This document shows positions 8,873 through 22,091 of a stretch of DNA of 64,000 nt, in pieces (within the stretch, counting starts at the first letter, position 1; every line of letters begins with the position of its first letter). The notes below the pieces were generated by a model, which was not told the origin of the DNA, ran no database searches, and saw nothing but the letters and a program-made list of their open reading frames with translations. The DNA comes from Rachycentron canadum (taxonomy: Eukaryota > Chordata > Actinopteri > Carangiformes > Rachycentridae): NCBI GenBank assembly GCA_038496675.1, contig CM076648.1, forward strand, positions 13,396,560 to 13,460,559, read 5' to 3'. The position numbers were made by a program, and so were the translations under genes.

Positions 8873-11058
8873 ATGGCATTTGTAGAATATGGTCATCGAA
8901 TCTTGAAATAACTGTGGGACCATGGGTCAGATCATGAGAGCAGATCTGATAGTGATAACAGAAACGTCCAAGAGACGCAGCTCGATAATGGGCCTGTCCA
9001 CATACCAGTTTCTTAAAAAAAAAAAAGCCCAGCACATTTATTAAAGGAATGTTGTGGAGAGGGTTTGGGGCCAGGAGGATGAACTTGCAACTGGCAAGTT
9101 TCATTCTTTATTGCCAGACAGTTTTGTCATAGTCCTGTGGCCTGCTGCCGCAGGTTTCTGGTTTGGAAATAATTTTATGGTAAAATTAATTACCCCACCA
9201 TGGGTTAGTGCAACATCAGTTTTACAGAGCAACTGAGACAACACATTTTGCTTCAGTTTTTCCTATCAAAGGCATCTGTTGCATTTTTATGTACCGCATT
9301 ATCTGACTACAACGTGTGTGCTGCATCGGCTTAAACATTCAAATAGAAATGTTTAAAACTGAGGGCCGTTGTCATTACCAGAACTATATTCCTGAAAAAA
9401 AGTCATTTGGCAGCAATAAGACTAAATCCCTGCCAATTCAACTCAAGAAAAGGTATAAGGGGAGACTGGGTATAAAGGGGAGACCCCAAACTAAGCAGAA
9501 TGGTAATTGCAGTAGCCGTTGTACTAGACTTTCATGAAAAAATATTAAGTTTGCTGGCAAGCTCATCATTTCCACATTTGCCTGTTTAACTTATTTACTT
9601 TCTTTCCGTTTTATGTGTGTGTTAGTGTGGGAGAACAGGGTCCTTGTCTTTTTGGATCTTGATTTAAACACTGCCTTAAAGTTGCATAGTTGTGAAAGGC
9701 CAGCTGCACTGCTTAGTTACGCTGACACTATGTGCTCTATATGCAAGCTCCTGCACAAAGCTCAGACTGTGTTCCAGCTCCTTTTTCCCTGTGTGAAGAT
9801 TAGCCTGCGGGCTTGAGCTATCACCAACTGATGCTTCTGAGAAGCAAAAGGAAAATGAAAATGTGAACTAAATCCAAAGGCTATATTGTGAGGAAATTCA
9901 TGAGGCACTGACCTATTAGGTCAATTAACTTTTAAAGTTTATTTTGTTTTTGAGAAAGGGGAAGAACAACATAATCAAACAATTTAAAAAATATGTCGAC
10001 AGTATTAAGCAACAAGTGATTCTATATAGTTCTTCAATATATTAGGTTACATGGGTGTAAAAAAGAAGCCATTTGTGCACATATCTGACGTATGGCCTAT
10101 GCTACAGGGTTATAGACACAGTTATATGTATAGGATTGTATAATTAGTATGTTACGTTTATTTTCAATTAATTGGGTATAGCTAAGTATTTATCACTTAA
10201 CTGTTTGAGACTTGGTTTTAAATCTAAAGTACAAGAAACAGTTTCTTTGTAAAGGTCACAAGGCCTAAAGCAAAGCAAACCAATTGACTATGTTGGCAAC
10301 ACTGCTGGCTGTAGAAACTGTTTTCGGCAACAGTCACTGAAGAAACTTCATCTCGGTCACATGGTCTTCGTCTGACCAACAGTGCAATTATGATCAGTCA
10401 GTCAGTCATAGGGCAGGTGAAGCGCAGCCAAAGATTTGTGTATGTCACCTTTTTCTGAATGAGTCATGCCCAATTCAAACCAGTTTCCATTCAAATGTAA
10501 AAAAATCTCATCTGAAATAATCAAAATTGTTCAAATTTTGGCAGAAACTACTTTCTTTGTTCGGACTCCATTGTTCTTAAGAATAGGCTGATTGAGAAAA
10601 TTTGATTTAGACATGTCACAATGCACTGAATTGACTCTACCTCTTGACAAACCTGCCTGGCTGAGACAATATTTAACATATGAGTAATTACATGCCTTTT
10701 CCTATCTAGAGGTCGGTCATATTAAACAGCTTAAAAGCCCTGTGTGCTTTAGGGAAGGAAACTCTTCATTACATCTTAGTCATTATTGAGATACAAACAG
10801 GGAGGATGTGAATAAAAACTGTTCAAATCGACCTCTGAAATGCTTTCTGATATAAGATAGCTATTCTTACTACCATCCGCACAGCTGACTGAGTGGATAA
10901 TAAGAGTCAGGTGGCCAAATTACAGCCACAGCTGATCACTATTTATTATTCAAGCAAGAGGGTGTCAGAGCAGAATTGCAGACAGGAAAACACACACAAC
11001 ACAAGGCCAAAAACAAACAACTCACTCTTCCCTTTTCATCATCCCAGACAGAGACAGC

Positions 11059-11068
11059 CACACACACA

Positions 11069-11147
<79 letters not shown>
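11059..11147. repeat. (CA)n microsatellite
   Basis: About 89 bases of CA with one AA interruption near 11070. Long enough to be length-polymorphic. Confidence 0.97.
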
Positions 11148-11150
<3 letters not shown>

Positions 11151-14084
11151 TGTCTAATGCTTTTATTATGATTGCTGTACAGAGACTTCCTCTCTTTCCC
11201 TTTATGTTCTCCGAAGCAGTCCGTCAGTAGAAGACGCAGTAAGTAAGTGACATGCTGAAAGAGGAAGCGTGTCTTTTTATGGATTCATCTCCCGGTTCAA
11301 GCTGTGCCTCGATCAGCAAACTATGATTTTTCTAGTTTTCTCTCTGATTATCTCTCTCACTCTTGGTGTCTTGCACACATCATTTCTGTCTCCTCTCCTT
11401 TCTCCTCGGGATCTGTAAATCTATTTAACCTCTTTATCATGAGCTCTCTCACTTGTTCTGACTGTTGTGTACCTTCCCACCCCCGAGTCCATCCATCTGG
11501 ACATGTGCACTAATGCTGTCATTGTATCAGGCCAGGCAGGAGCCTATTAGACAGAGCTCCCTGGTAGTAAGGATCAATATTGATCCATTGGGTTAGTCTA
11601 ATGGATGCTGAGAGGAGCAGTGATTCCCCTTTGTCTGTCCAAAGACCCCATCACCCTTAACTCTTCACACATGCGCACACTGTCTCGACCACACACAGGC
11701 ACACACACACAAACAAAGACATTGCTTTCTATTCTCTCTCACTATTGCTGATGCAGCTGCTGCGCTGAGTGAGCACTTTACAGCCATTTTCTCTCCATGT
11801 AAACTGTGTGGGTGTGTATGTACCTATACATTAGTATCTTAAACAGCATCGACGTAGACATATGGAGGCCTGGTCAGCCTATACCTGTATGCATTTCACT
11901 TACTTAAGCAATCCAGGCAAGACACTGAGAATCAGGGTTGTACAGATGAAAACGGGAAGAAGGGTACAGGTTTGCACAACTACCCTTGTTCAGACATTGC
12001 TTTGAACTTCATCCATTGTGAATGGCTCAATGCTAACCTGAACCTGGTCCTACAAAATTATGTTTTGCCTCATTAGGACCAGGTTTTGACTCCAATGAAG
12101 ACTACTAAAACATGCTGTGTTATGATGCTATGGCACCACACCAATTTTGGTATTAACTAAGACCAGCACAGAAACATTCACAAACTGATTCAGGCTTTGC
12201 CATCACAGAATGAAGCAGGTAACTATTATCTCAGTTTTCATTTTGGCTCAACACCTGCTGAGGGTTTCAGTACCCAGGCCGTTGTATCAGCAACTGTTCA
12301 ATGTCACAGACTCTGCTGGCTAGCACCAAAATCAAATTTGCTACATTATTGCAACCGTCCATCATTCAGGCCTTTTCTTACAGCACCTTTGACTGTTGTC
12401 ACTGCAGTGGGGAAAGTGTGCACCACAATTTCTGTAACTTTCCAAAACCGACAGACTGGAGCTAAGAAAGTAAACAGGGTTTCAAGTTCTTTTCCAAGAT
12501 CCCTTTTTTCACTGTTGATCTGTACAAACAAGTTCAGCACTGCAAATGTTTTCCGTGAGAGGAAACTTGCACTCTTGTCATCCTGACTACACAGTTATGA
12601 GGCCTTGCCCCTCGCTGTGATGGTTGTATTTTCGCCCTAGCTTTGAGAGACAGGCCTTCAGGAGATACTGATTTACAGTGTGGTTGTGGCTGTTAAAGAA
12701 GCCTAAAGCTGCCTCAGGTTTCAGGCAGAGATGAGGAGGTGGGGCTACATCCCCAGATTTTTGTGATTGTCATACTCAGATGTTTGACTGCTCCCTCTTG
12801 AGCGACAACATACTTAACATAGCTTTTACTTGTATACATGTATTTATCGCATGAATCATACTGTTTTTGTGTATATATATGTATAGTGTGACACAAGTCT
12901 TCGAAACGATCGTCATACATAGTTTTACACTGAACAACCACCCTCTTACCTGTTATCGCAGCCTGGTCAGTAAAAGAGTGATCGCTTACAAGGAATGCGT
13001 AAGTGCAGTGTGTGTTTTAGATTAGAGATGGAAACTCATTCTGTGTGCAGTCACCTTGGTCAAACCTCTGGGCCCTTTAGAGTCCCAAGAAAGAGGCAGT
13101 GAGAAGTTCATTCCTGTCTTTGACCACTTCAGACGCCACAATGTTTGAACTAATACCAAAATACCACAATTTCTTTACCTGAAGATTAACGTTGAGATGG
13201 TTGGCAGACCAGGATTATGGGTTATAAAACTCTTAATTTAATCAGTAAAATCAATTTAGGAAAGAATCCTCAACACGGACTACTTTTCTTTTATCAGCAA
13301 GATCAACAAAAAGATGATACAGAAAAGATGCTTTAAAGATATAAGTGACGTTTGCTTTTATGGGCAGCTGGAGCTACGGCAAACACATTTCACACAAACT
13401 ACTTTTTTTTTTCAATATATTAAGAGAGAAAGCACTTTGGCTGTTCTATTTTTATTAAGTTTACACATACTAAAACTGTGTTTGTGCCCTCGTAATAAAA
13501 TTCCAGTTGTAAATTGTTTCAGCCCCAGCCAGCATGGCTGCCGAGGAGTGTCCACTGGGGAGAGATGACCTTCACTGTGCCTCCAGTGACAGAGCTAAAT
13601 CAAAGCTGCAGCTTGTTTAAGACAGCCGCTGTACACTGGCTGCACGGCCCCTGGTGAATTATTTATACCTGAAATGAAATGACCCCTGGCTTTCTGAAGA
13701 CAGCACAGGTAGGGCAAGGACACAACAGACAAGAGCAGAAGGTAGGAGGTAGGCAGAGAGAAAGTTGCAACCAGGAAGGAAGATAGAAACAGATGGAGAG
13801 ACAGAAACTGATAGCTCAGCTCTCAGGAGGAGCCTGCAGGGGTTCATGTCCGAGGTCTTTCCCAACCTGTTGAAGCAGCAACTCACTTTCTCTCCCTCTG
13901 TGTGATCTTGAATATCTACCTTTGTGAGGACTGCCCAGAAAGAGAAGAGCCAGTTCTCACATCTTTACAGGAATGTTTGATTGTTTAGACTCAGATTGAA
14001 GGTTAAGTGTTAGACAAAACTAGACAATGCATTATGTCAATGAGGAACCTCACGGACATAGAAGTGCAAGTGTGCAGAGTGGGT

Positions 14085-14121
14085 CTGTGTGTGTGTGTGT
14101 GTGTGCGTGTGTATGTGTGTG
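14085..14121. repeat. imperfect (GT)n microsatellite
   Basis: GT run with GC and AT interruptions. Confidence 0.9.
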
Positions 14122-14548
14122 GTTGAAAGAGGTAGTAGCCTACTTACAAGCAAAGTAGTCAACTTTGATAACATCCACCTGAAAGCTATTCAAGCCAGAT
14201 ATTCTGTTATGCAACCGACACATATATGCACACAGACAGAGCAATAACAAGGGTGAGAAAGTCAAATACAGACCAGTTCAGTCTCCTGCAAATTCCTTTC
14301 ACACATAATTATGCATTAGTGAATAACATTGAATTTCAGTATTCAGCAAGTGTTAATGCAAGAAGTCATTAACCTTAGTAAACGCAAAGTGACAGGTGAG
14401 GGTGATGAATGGGTGTGTAAACATTTTGCCTTTGGCTCAAGATTCCTGCTGTCTCATACTACCATTTAGTACTGACGTTTTTTTAGTGTTGTTGTTTTCA
14501 TCTTGACCACAATTTTTTAACTTAGCAACATGTTTCAGCTGTTCTACT

Positions 14549-14645
14549 GGGGTGGCCTAGTGTATAAGGCACAGATCATAAACCACTGTACGCTCACTTC
14601 ATCTGCATCTGGACAGATACACTGGTTGCAAAAAAAAAAAAAGGA
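14549..14645 (+). repeat. possible decayed tRNA-derived SINE fragment
   Basis: GGGGTGGCCTAGTG followed by TAAGGCACAGA and ending in a 12-base A run resembles a tRNA-derived repeat head with a poly(A) tail. The internal promoter boxes are too degraded to assign, so this is tentative. Confidence 0.3.
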
Positions 14646-15800
14646 TGTAACATATGGGTCCTATTTTGTACAGCAAAGACTCCAGGAAGCATTAGATTTA
14701 GCTGCATTTGTATTTTTCTAAATAGTTGCACATGCACAGTGATGGTCTGGGACAGATGTGTCTGCAGCTGCCCGTCAGTATCAGAATTGACTGACACTGC
14801 GTAGATTTAAAGTTAATCAAGGATTTGACAGGAGAATCTTGTCCCACCTTTGATTAGCCATCCATCATTTCAACTGCCTGCAAACCTTGGTGAATGACAT
14901 GACAGCTAAGCACAACAGCTGGCTTGCCAGCTGTTTGGTTAACAAGCTGAAAGGCAGGCTGAATGTAAAGATTGTTTTCCAAACCTGACACAGGAACGTG
15001 TCACGACTGTTATTGGTACCAAATCAACACCATTGTTTTCAACACTGTCATCATAGTAATTCTACAAGTAGATCAAATGATGCTGAAAACAACAAACACC
15101 AAACACAACAGGAAGCCAACCATCAAGGGAGATGTTATGCTGCAGTGCAGGACAACATTATTATAGAGCAGTTGACAGAAGGACTGACTGACTAGAAGGA
15201 CAGCCTGAAATGCTACATTCTTCTGCAGCTCCAAACAGCAACCCCCACCCTCCGCTCTCTCTGTCTCTCTGTCGCTCTCACCCTCACAACACAGAAGGTA
15301 AAACACAGAAGGTAAAAAGAAGGTAAAAAATATACATTCAGAAAGTGGAAAAATTTTAGGTGCAGAAATGAACTCTCTCTTTGTTTCTTTCCATACACCT
15401 CACTTTGTATTATACTTGAATCGAGTCTAAGGTATTAAGACACTGATTGAACGTTTTGTGGCAGGTAGATGTGAAAAGTACTTTTCTTAGGAGCCAACTG
15501 GAAATAGCAGCTTGAAGCATCTGTCACCTCGTGCCCAGCTGCTACAGGCACGTGGACAGTGCTCGTAGACCTACGCCAACATACAAGGCTTTAAACTGTG
15601 GTTACATTTTATCACGATTTTTATTCAAAATGCTGTTGGCATGTTTGATTAATGTTATTAGTTTTTTCCTCAGAATCTCACAAAGTCTAACAAAGTGACA
15701 ACTGATTCCTACAGTTGAACAATGGCTGAGGTTTGTCAGCACTGTATGAATAAAGAGAAAGGCCCTATAAATGAACTCCACAAAAGTCTGAGGTGAACTT

Positions 15801-15828
15801 GTAAAAAAAAAAAAAAAAAAAAAAAAAA
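15801..15828. repeat. poly(A) tract
   Basis: Pure A run of about 28 bases. It might be the tail of an old retroposon, but no body is recognisable upstream. Confidence 0.9.
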
Positions 15829-16810
15829 GTATTGCTCAATAACTCTCAAATTGAGTAAATGCATATCCTAATTAATCTGAATGCTGTTTTACATCATCCA
15901 AAGAGTGTTCTTTGTGTTCCTTTTGTCTTGGCCTGTCAACGTTTGTTTAACTGTGGAAGACTCTAAAGTGCTGTGGCAGATCGTCATCCCAGCTTTTCAT
16001 GTCCAGTTACGTCAACAGAGAGGGAGAGGGGAAGACGGAGAGAGGGGAATTTTTTTTTCTATTCAACTAGTAATGGATAAGCATTTATAACCTTAACACA
16101 TTAATGGTTTCTGCATTTTTTGAGAATTACATGTTTTACCAACATAACTGTGAGCAACAGCACTGCAGACGTTTTTCTCTTTACAAAAAACAATGATCTT
16201 TTGTAAAATAACACTAGTGCTCTTATCCAGCCAGGACTCCTTGGTAGTTATACCATGTTAAAGCAATGTCATTTCCCACAGATGACCGTATAGCCCATTA
16301 ATTTACTTTTTCATTTGCAAAGATGGGGATTCTGTGTAAGGCTCATTTTGTATACGACTAAATTCCAACTGATGCTTTCAGAACGAGGCAGGCAGGCCTC
16401 ATAAAAAAGGAATCTGTCCAGCCTGCATACACACAGCACACACACATATAAACATACCCAACCCCCAACACATACAACGCAATTTCAGCATAACATTGCT
16501 GCGTGAAGCTGCACTGTTTTGGATATTCAATTGTAATTGTGAGTGTTTTTGGTGCATTTGTGCACATGTGTCCAAGAAATAGAAGCTGAAGTGAAAGTGA
16601 TGGACAAAAGGACTGAGATGGGGAGGGGTGGGTCAGAGGAAGGGTGGGTGAAGGAAGGGGTCTTATTGTATTAGAGTAACAAGGACTTCAAACTGGCCCC
16701 TCCTTCAGATGCACTTACAGAGAATCACTGGGCAAGTGTCGGGACCTCCTTCTGTTGCTGACCCCCTGTATGCCTCATTAGATCCCCTAACTTTGTCACA
16801 GATTCATCCC

Positions 16811-16824
16811 AACACACACACACG

Positions 16825-16917
<93 letters not shown>

Positions 16918-16924
16918 ACACACA
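16811..16924. repeat. long (CA)n microsatellite
   Basis: About 114 bases of CA with two interruptions (GCTC near 16824, GA near 16913). A second CA run lies 80 bases downstream. Confidence 0.97.
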
Positions 16925-17001
16925 CCATGATGCCCCTGGCCCACGGCAGTGCCATATGTCCACCGCACAGGCACTGGCAGTGCTCAGTGCTTTGTACTCA
17001 G

Positions 17002-17004
<3 letters not shown>

Positions 17005-17042
<38 letters not shown>
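17005..17042. repeat. (CA)n microsatellite
   Basis: About 18 CA units. Together with the array at 16811-16924 it forms a compound microsatellite locus. Confidence 0.95.
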
Positions 17043-17044
<2 letters not shown>

Positions 17045-19505
17045 CAGCCTGTACTGCAACATGTGAGGAAGACCCTACAGAATGACATGCAGGCAACTAC
17101 AAAACACCCCAGGCCTTTGTGGAAGATGGTGATTCAGTTGTTCCCACTAATGCCTGATAGAAACAGTCCTAAATTTTGTGTGAGGGAACACTGCAGTGAA
17201 AACCTCCAACATATTGAATTGGTTCAGCATTTCATTTTTCACTCCATTTAATGGAGCTTATATTTCAGTTTATTAGATGGGGCATTTCTACATGCTGTTA
17301 TTTTCAAGGCAGCATATGTTGGTCATATTTTAATTCACTTTTATTTAATGTTTTGGTGGAGGGTTTTTTTTCTTATCCAATAGCCAACAAGAAGGCAGCC
17401 TGAGATTCTGTATGAACTGTGGAAAAATATATATAAAGTATTTTGATGTAGCCTAATCTACATTAAACTTTATGTTGAAAAAGAGATGGGTTCAAGTTGC
17501 CTCTCACCTTTGTTCTAGACTGATCAAATCATATGTAGATTATGAATGCTTCTCAAGCCTGTGGTGTTTCTGTAATATGTAATCGATCCAGTTCTCTAAT
17601 GCTACATGTTACAACTTATGTGCAGGTTGTTCCCAGTGGAAATCATGACAGTCTCTGTTGGGTTACAGGGTGCAGCAGGTAATCATTTGACAGTGCTGAT
17701 TTTCTATCATCCATGTCATGGCAACCATTGACAAGAGTCCAGTAATGTATTTCCTTGACATCCAGGACCCTCTTTTTTTTCACCTGCCATCAGTTCAGAG
17801 TTAATGGTTAGAAGCCAGAGGTCTGTCATGAGTGGTTACAGTATCATATATTTACAATTGTCTAGTTGCAAATACATTTCTAATGGAACTGTTTTTGACA
17901 TGTGAAATGTGTCAACATAAACTTGAGAGGAAATTATCTCATGTTGCAAATCACAGCTTCATGTTGTCAGTTTTGGTGAAATGAGCCCCGGGTCTTTTAG
18001 AACATTTTAGAACTGGAAAATGATGGATAATGATGGCTTTTTGTGTATAAGGGAAAAATTGGATACCAAGATAATCAGGGATTCGACGACTGTACACAAG
18101 TAACTTCCATTTATTTTGATGCAATAGAGTTGGAGTTGGGGTTTTATTCTGTAATAAACCCATCAGATTTATAAAAGAATTACCTTTGTGGAGTGGGAAG
18201 AATACGAGAAAGCAGGAATAATGGAAGGAACTGGACTCTGTGTTCAGTGTGTCTTTTCCACAAAGATAAGAACTGACAGGCTGGCTGTGAAAATTTTGAC
18301 AATGTAGTCAACATGGCCATGCCAAATAAAGACATTTTTTAAAATACGGATACACATCAATAAGTCTGAGATAAAAGATGAATTGCCTCCCATGAATAAC
18401 AGCATACTGTCAGTGAAAGTTAATGAAATTAGAGGACATTTTTTGAAGTAGAAAGGATTGATGCTCATTGAGAGAGATGACGGGGGAGAAGGAGGATAAA
18501 GTAATCAATGAAATGTCCCTCAACCCCTCCCTTCACTGGGATGCTCTGTCTTTTGGCAAACCAGCTCGGCAAGTGGCTGGAACAGGTAGAGCCAGCAGAG
18601 TGACTCAGCACCGGGCACTGGGACATGACCCAGATCCAACACGGCTGTGCATTTCTGATGGAGACGTGTCAGGCGAAGCAGGTCGGGGCCCGCCATCACA
18701 CCAAACTATTACTGACATTCAGAGGCAGGGAAGGAGCAGCTTCCCTGGCACTACTTAACAAGAAAGCCAACTCAGCTGATGCACAAGTGAAAGCAGAGAG
18801 GAAGAGAGGTGGGAGGAGCTGCACTGTGGGTGTGTGTGTCTGTATTTGCATGCATGGACCTCCAAAGAGGTAACTTCCCAGAAAGGGTCTCAATAAATTT
18901 CTTTCCAAAAAATAACAATTATCTTAGTTATTAGTTAGTTATCCTTTAGTTATCCTTTCTAATTTTGTCGTGCAGATACATGTAAAAGCTACTGACTTTG
19001 TCCCGACCTATGCTGCATTGCTTATTGAAACCCATGGACTTAGGGAGAAGATAAGATTATACACGTGCATGTGCAAGAGAAATGCAGCATTATACAGAGC
19101 ATGCACACATACATCTGTAGGCACACTGTATAGGTTCTCACTAATATGAGATTAAGGCTCTTAACTGTTAAGATCTTATTATAGGAAACTCTGAAAACAA
19201 TGTTCCATTGTTCGTAGCGGTGGACGCAGTCCGCTGCAGAACAAGGAATGTAAAACACTCCTTTGAGATGAAACGTTCTATGTTTTTCTTCAAAGCGTGC
19301 CTGCAAGAGGGGAAGAGGTGGGGAGGGGGAGGCGTGTAGTGGGAGCGACAGAAAGCAGAGGTGGACACGGAGCTCGTCCTTGATGATTTGTGCTGAAAAC
19401 AAATCACAAAAGAACAAAAGTGGCTCTTGTGAATACTTGACATGAGATAGCTATGTATGATCGACATGAAAGGGCCAATGCGGCCTCTTGAACGTAATCA
19501 TCTTA

Positions 19506-19820
19506 AGGGAACAGTTTGATATTTTGAGAAACACGCTTACTCGCTGTCTTGTCGTGAGATAGATGAGAAAATTATATAATTTTCATCTCTGCATGATAAT
19601 TGTGAATCTTAAACAGCCAGCACCCTCAGCTTAGCATAAAGACTGGAAACGGAGGGGGGGGGCAACTTGACTCAGTTTGACATTTCAGCTTGCTTTCATT
19701 AAGACACTCAGAAGAGAATATTTATGCCACTTTTAGTCATGTACAGAAATTATGAAGCTACAGCTAACCCGGCTCTGTCTCAAATCAAAATCCGCTGCAC
19801 CGAAACAAAAGCTCACTCAT
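19506..19820 (+). repeat. decayed teleost dispersed repeat (ACAGTTTGATATTTTG type)
   Basis: Ordered motifs: AGGGAACAGTTTGATATTTTG, then AGATAGATGAGAAAAT, then CAGCTTAGCATAAAGACTGG, then GAAGCTACAGCTAACCCGGC, then AAAATCCGCTGCACC and AAAGCTCACT. I recognise this series as a high-copy teleost interspersed repeat. A 110-base insertion or divergent section sits at about 19660-19745. No open frame; non-autonomous. Family name not assigned. Confidence 0.8.
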
Positions 19821-19876
19821 TGAACTATTTTATCTTGTTTCTTGTTTGATTATGTACAAAAACAAATGAAATGTGT

Positions 19877-19898
19877 AAAAAAAAAAAAAAAAAAAAAG
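19877..19898. repeat. poly(A) tract
   Basis: A run followed by GTGTAAAAA repeats. Confidence 0.85.
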
Positions 19899-22048
19899 TG
19901 TAAAAAAGGTGTAAAAAGTGTCTGGCAGTTGGGAATGTTGTGGAAATATGGTTATTGCTAATCCACTTGTATTTGCAACTGTGCATCTGCTGTGTTTTTT
20001 TTTCTTTTTCTTTTTCTGTGGGATATATTTCTGTATGTACGCAGACAATTTTGGTGTGTGTGTGTTTTTGTGTGTCCGCATTAGATAATACTCTTACAGC
20101 CACAGACATCTTCCCCGGTGACCTGCCAGTCCTTAGTCTCCCCACATGCAACTCTCCTCTTGAATCTGATTGCGCCATACACCCCCTGCTGTCTAATGAG
20201 AGGATTAGACTCCACATATTTGTTACAATCCCCTGTTGAGGTTACCCCTTCCTCTCCCTCTCACCATCTCCTCCTTCACTCCGTCAGTGCTGTGTTTATT
20301 GGTCTCTGTGGTTTAATAGAGTATCTCCTGGCCTGCTGACACATGCAAAGCACGTTCACACATGCGCAAACAAAACCTTTAAACGCCTACGTACACCCAC
20401 ACATGTGGGCACATAAACTCATGTGTACACACACACAAACCAAAGCTCCGCGCAGCAGAGAAAATATAAGTGTTCATTTAAATGACAAGAGTGCAGTAAA
20501 ATGAAGAGGCCTCTGTTTGGCTCTCACAAGCTGAATGTTCTCTGTCTGTTATGAGTGTGTCTGTGATTGTGCGGTGAACATAGAAGGATCTGACGACGAT
20601 CAGCACCATCATCCTAGTTTGTGGATTAAAGATATAAAGCTGAATCAGACCTGCCAGTATAATTACAGGCAGGAATCTGAGGAATGCTGTGATCTGAACT
20701 GAGCCTGATGCTATGTATAGGGCCCCATGCAGCTGATTTACCTACTCCCAGAGTGTGTATACATATGTGTGTGTGGGGAGGATGTTTTGACCTTGATGTT
20801 ATAGATACCATTTGTTATCGGTGAATGCTTTTCCACAGTCTTTCTAGCATCCTGCCAACAGACCACTAAAGTTTCTTATTATCAGGCTGATTATTGGAGA
20901 TTGATCCTGCATCGCTCTAAATACCTTTACACTGTAACCTACTTTCTCACTGTACACTCCAAGCCCACGAATGTGCATGTGTTCCTGACGTTTACCATAG
21001 ACAGCTCAGGATGTGCTGTTGCCTGTGCTCTGCCTCATCCAGAACAGAAAAGAGCCCATGTCACTTATCTGAGGAATTCACCCTGAACATCTCCTCTTCA
21101 TAAACACTCCCCTGTGGAGCACTACCCTCTCCGTCTCACAGTCTCTTTCTTTCACACAAACCTCTGGATCCACACAGTGTGCCAACAGTTTGTTTTATGA
21201 AGAGCAGAAACTAAAATTTATACAAGAGCGTGTATAACTCAAACAATATCTGTCATGCAAATCCTACACGGTCCAAAAACGCCACCTGGAACTCCCATAA
21301 GCTGCTCACATTGCTGACATATTTCTTTGTCTTCGTGTTTTCAGTGTCATGGCTTCACCAAACAGGTGGTCCTCATTAATGCTTGCCTTGAAAAATGAGT
21401 GGAGACAAAGAGTAACACATGCAAGCGTGTCTCACAATGTGTTTGTGTGGTTTATAATGGTGGAAGTTTTTTTTTTTACTTTCCAGGTCATGAGAAAGAC
21501 ATCAAATCTGCAGAAACTTCTTACAGACCATCTCAAACCTTCTCTCTCCTGCTGTGATTCTCCTTGTCTGAGGAATCACGGGAGCTGACAATGGTCTGTT
21601 GCTGAGGTAAGGAAATGATTTGTGATCTGTGTCTGACAGAAGCAGAGAACATAGACAGATGTGGCAGCAAAGGTTGCGTTTAACTGCAGAATGGAAATCC
21701 AGCCGCATTGTTTCTGACTGATCTCAGCGATGAGGACGACATCATAACACAACGACAGAGGTAAGAATGGCAGCGAGAGTGTGTACGCTAGTGCATGTTC
21801 ACACACTACAGGACAAAAAATATAGGCCTGAGATAAACATGCTTTTATATGCAATACTGTAACAGACCTTTCTTCATAGACCTGTGAAAGATACGAGCAT
21901 CAGCTGAATAGCTTACATGTAAATACTTGTGTTTTCCTATTTAACTTGCACCAGGAAGTTATGTGATTGCCTGTGTGTTGCATTCTTCTCCTGCAAGTGA
22001 CTACAATATGTGAACATGTGCCTGGTGCTGTATGTTGCACATGAGACA

Positions 22049-22091
22049 GACTGTGTGTGTGTGTGTGTGTGTGAGTGTGTGTGTGTGTGTG
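22049..22091. repeat. (GT)n microsatellite
   Basis: GT run interrupted once by GA. Confidence 0.95.

Noticed and set aside
8696..9104. Regular TGAG array considered as a CRISPR-like or coding repeat
   Set aside because: A simple tetranucleotide microsatellite with no spacers. The THSL repeats in translation are artefacts, and the genome is eukaryotic.
10893..11230. Open frames of poly(Thr-His) or Cys-Val
   Set aside because: Translations of the CA/GT microsatellite. The same applies to 16709-17038.
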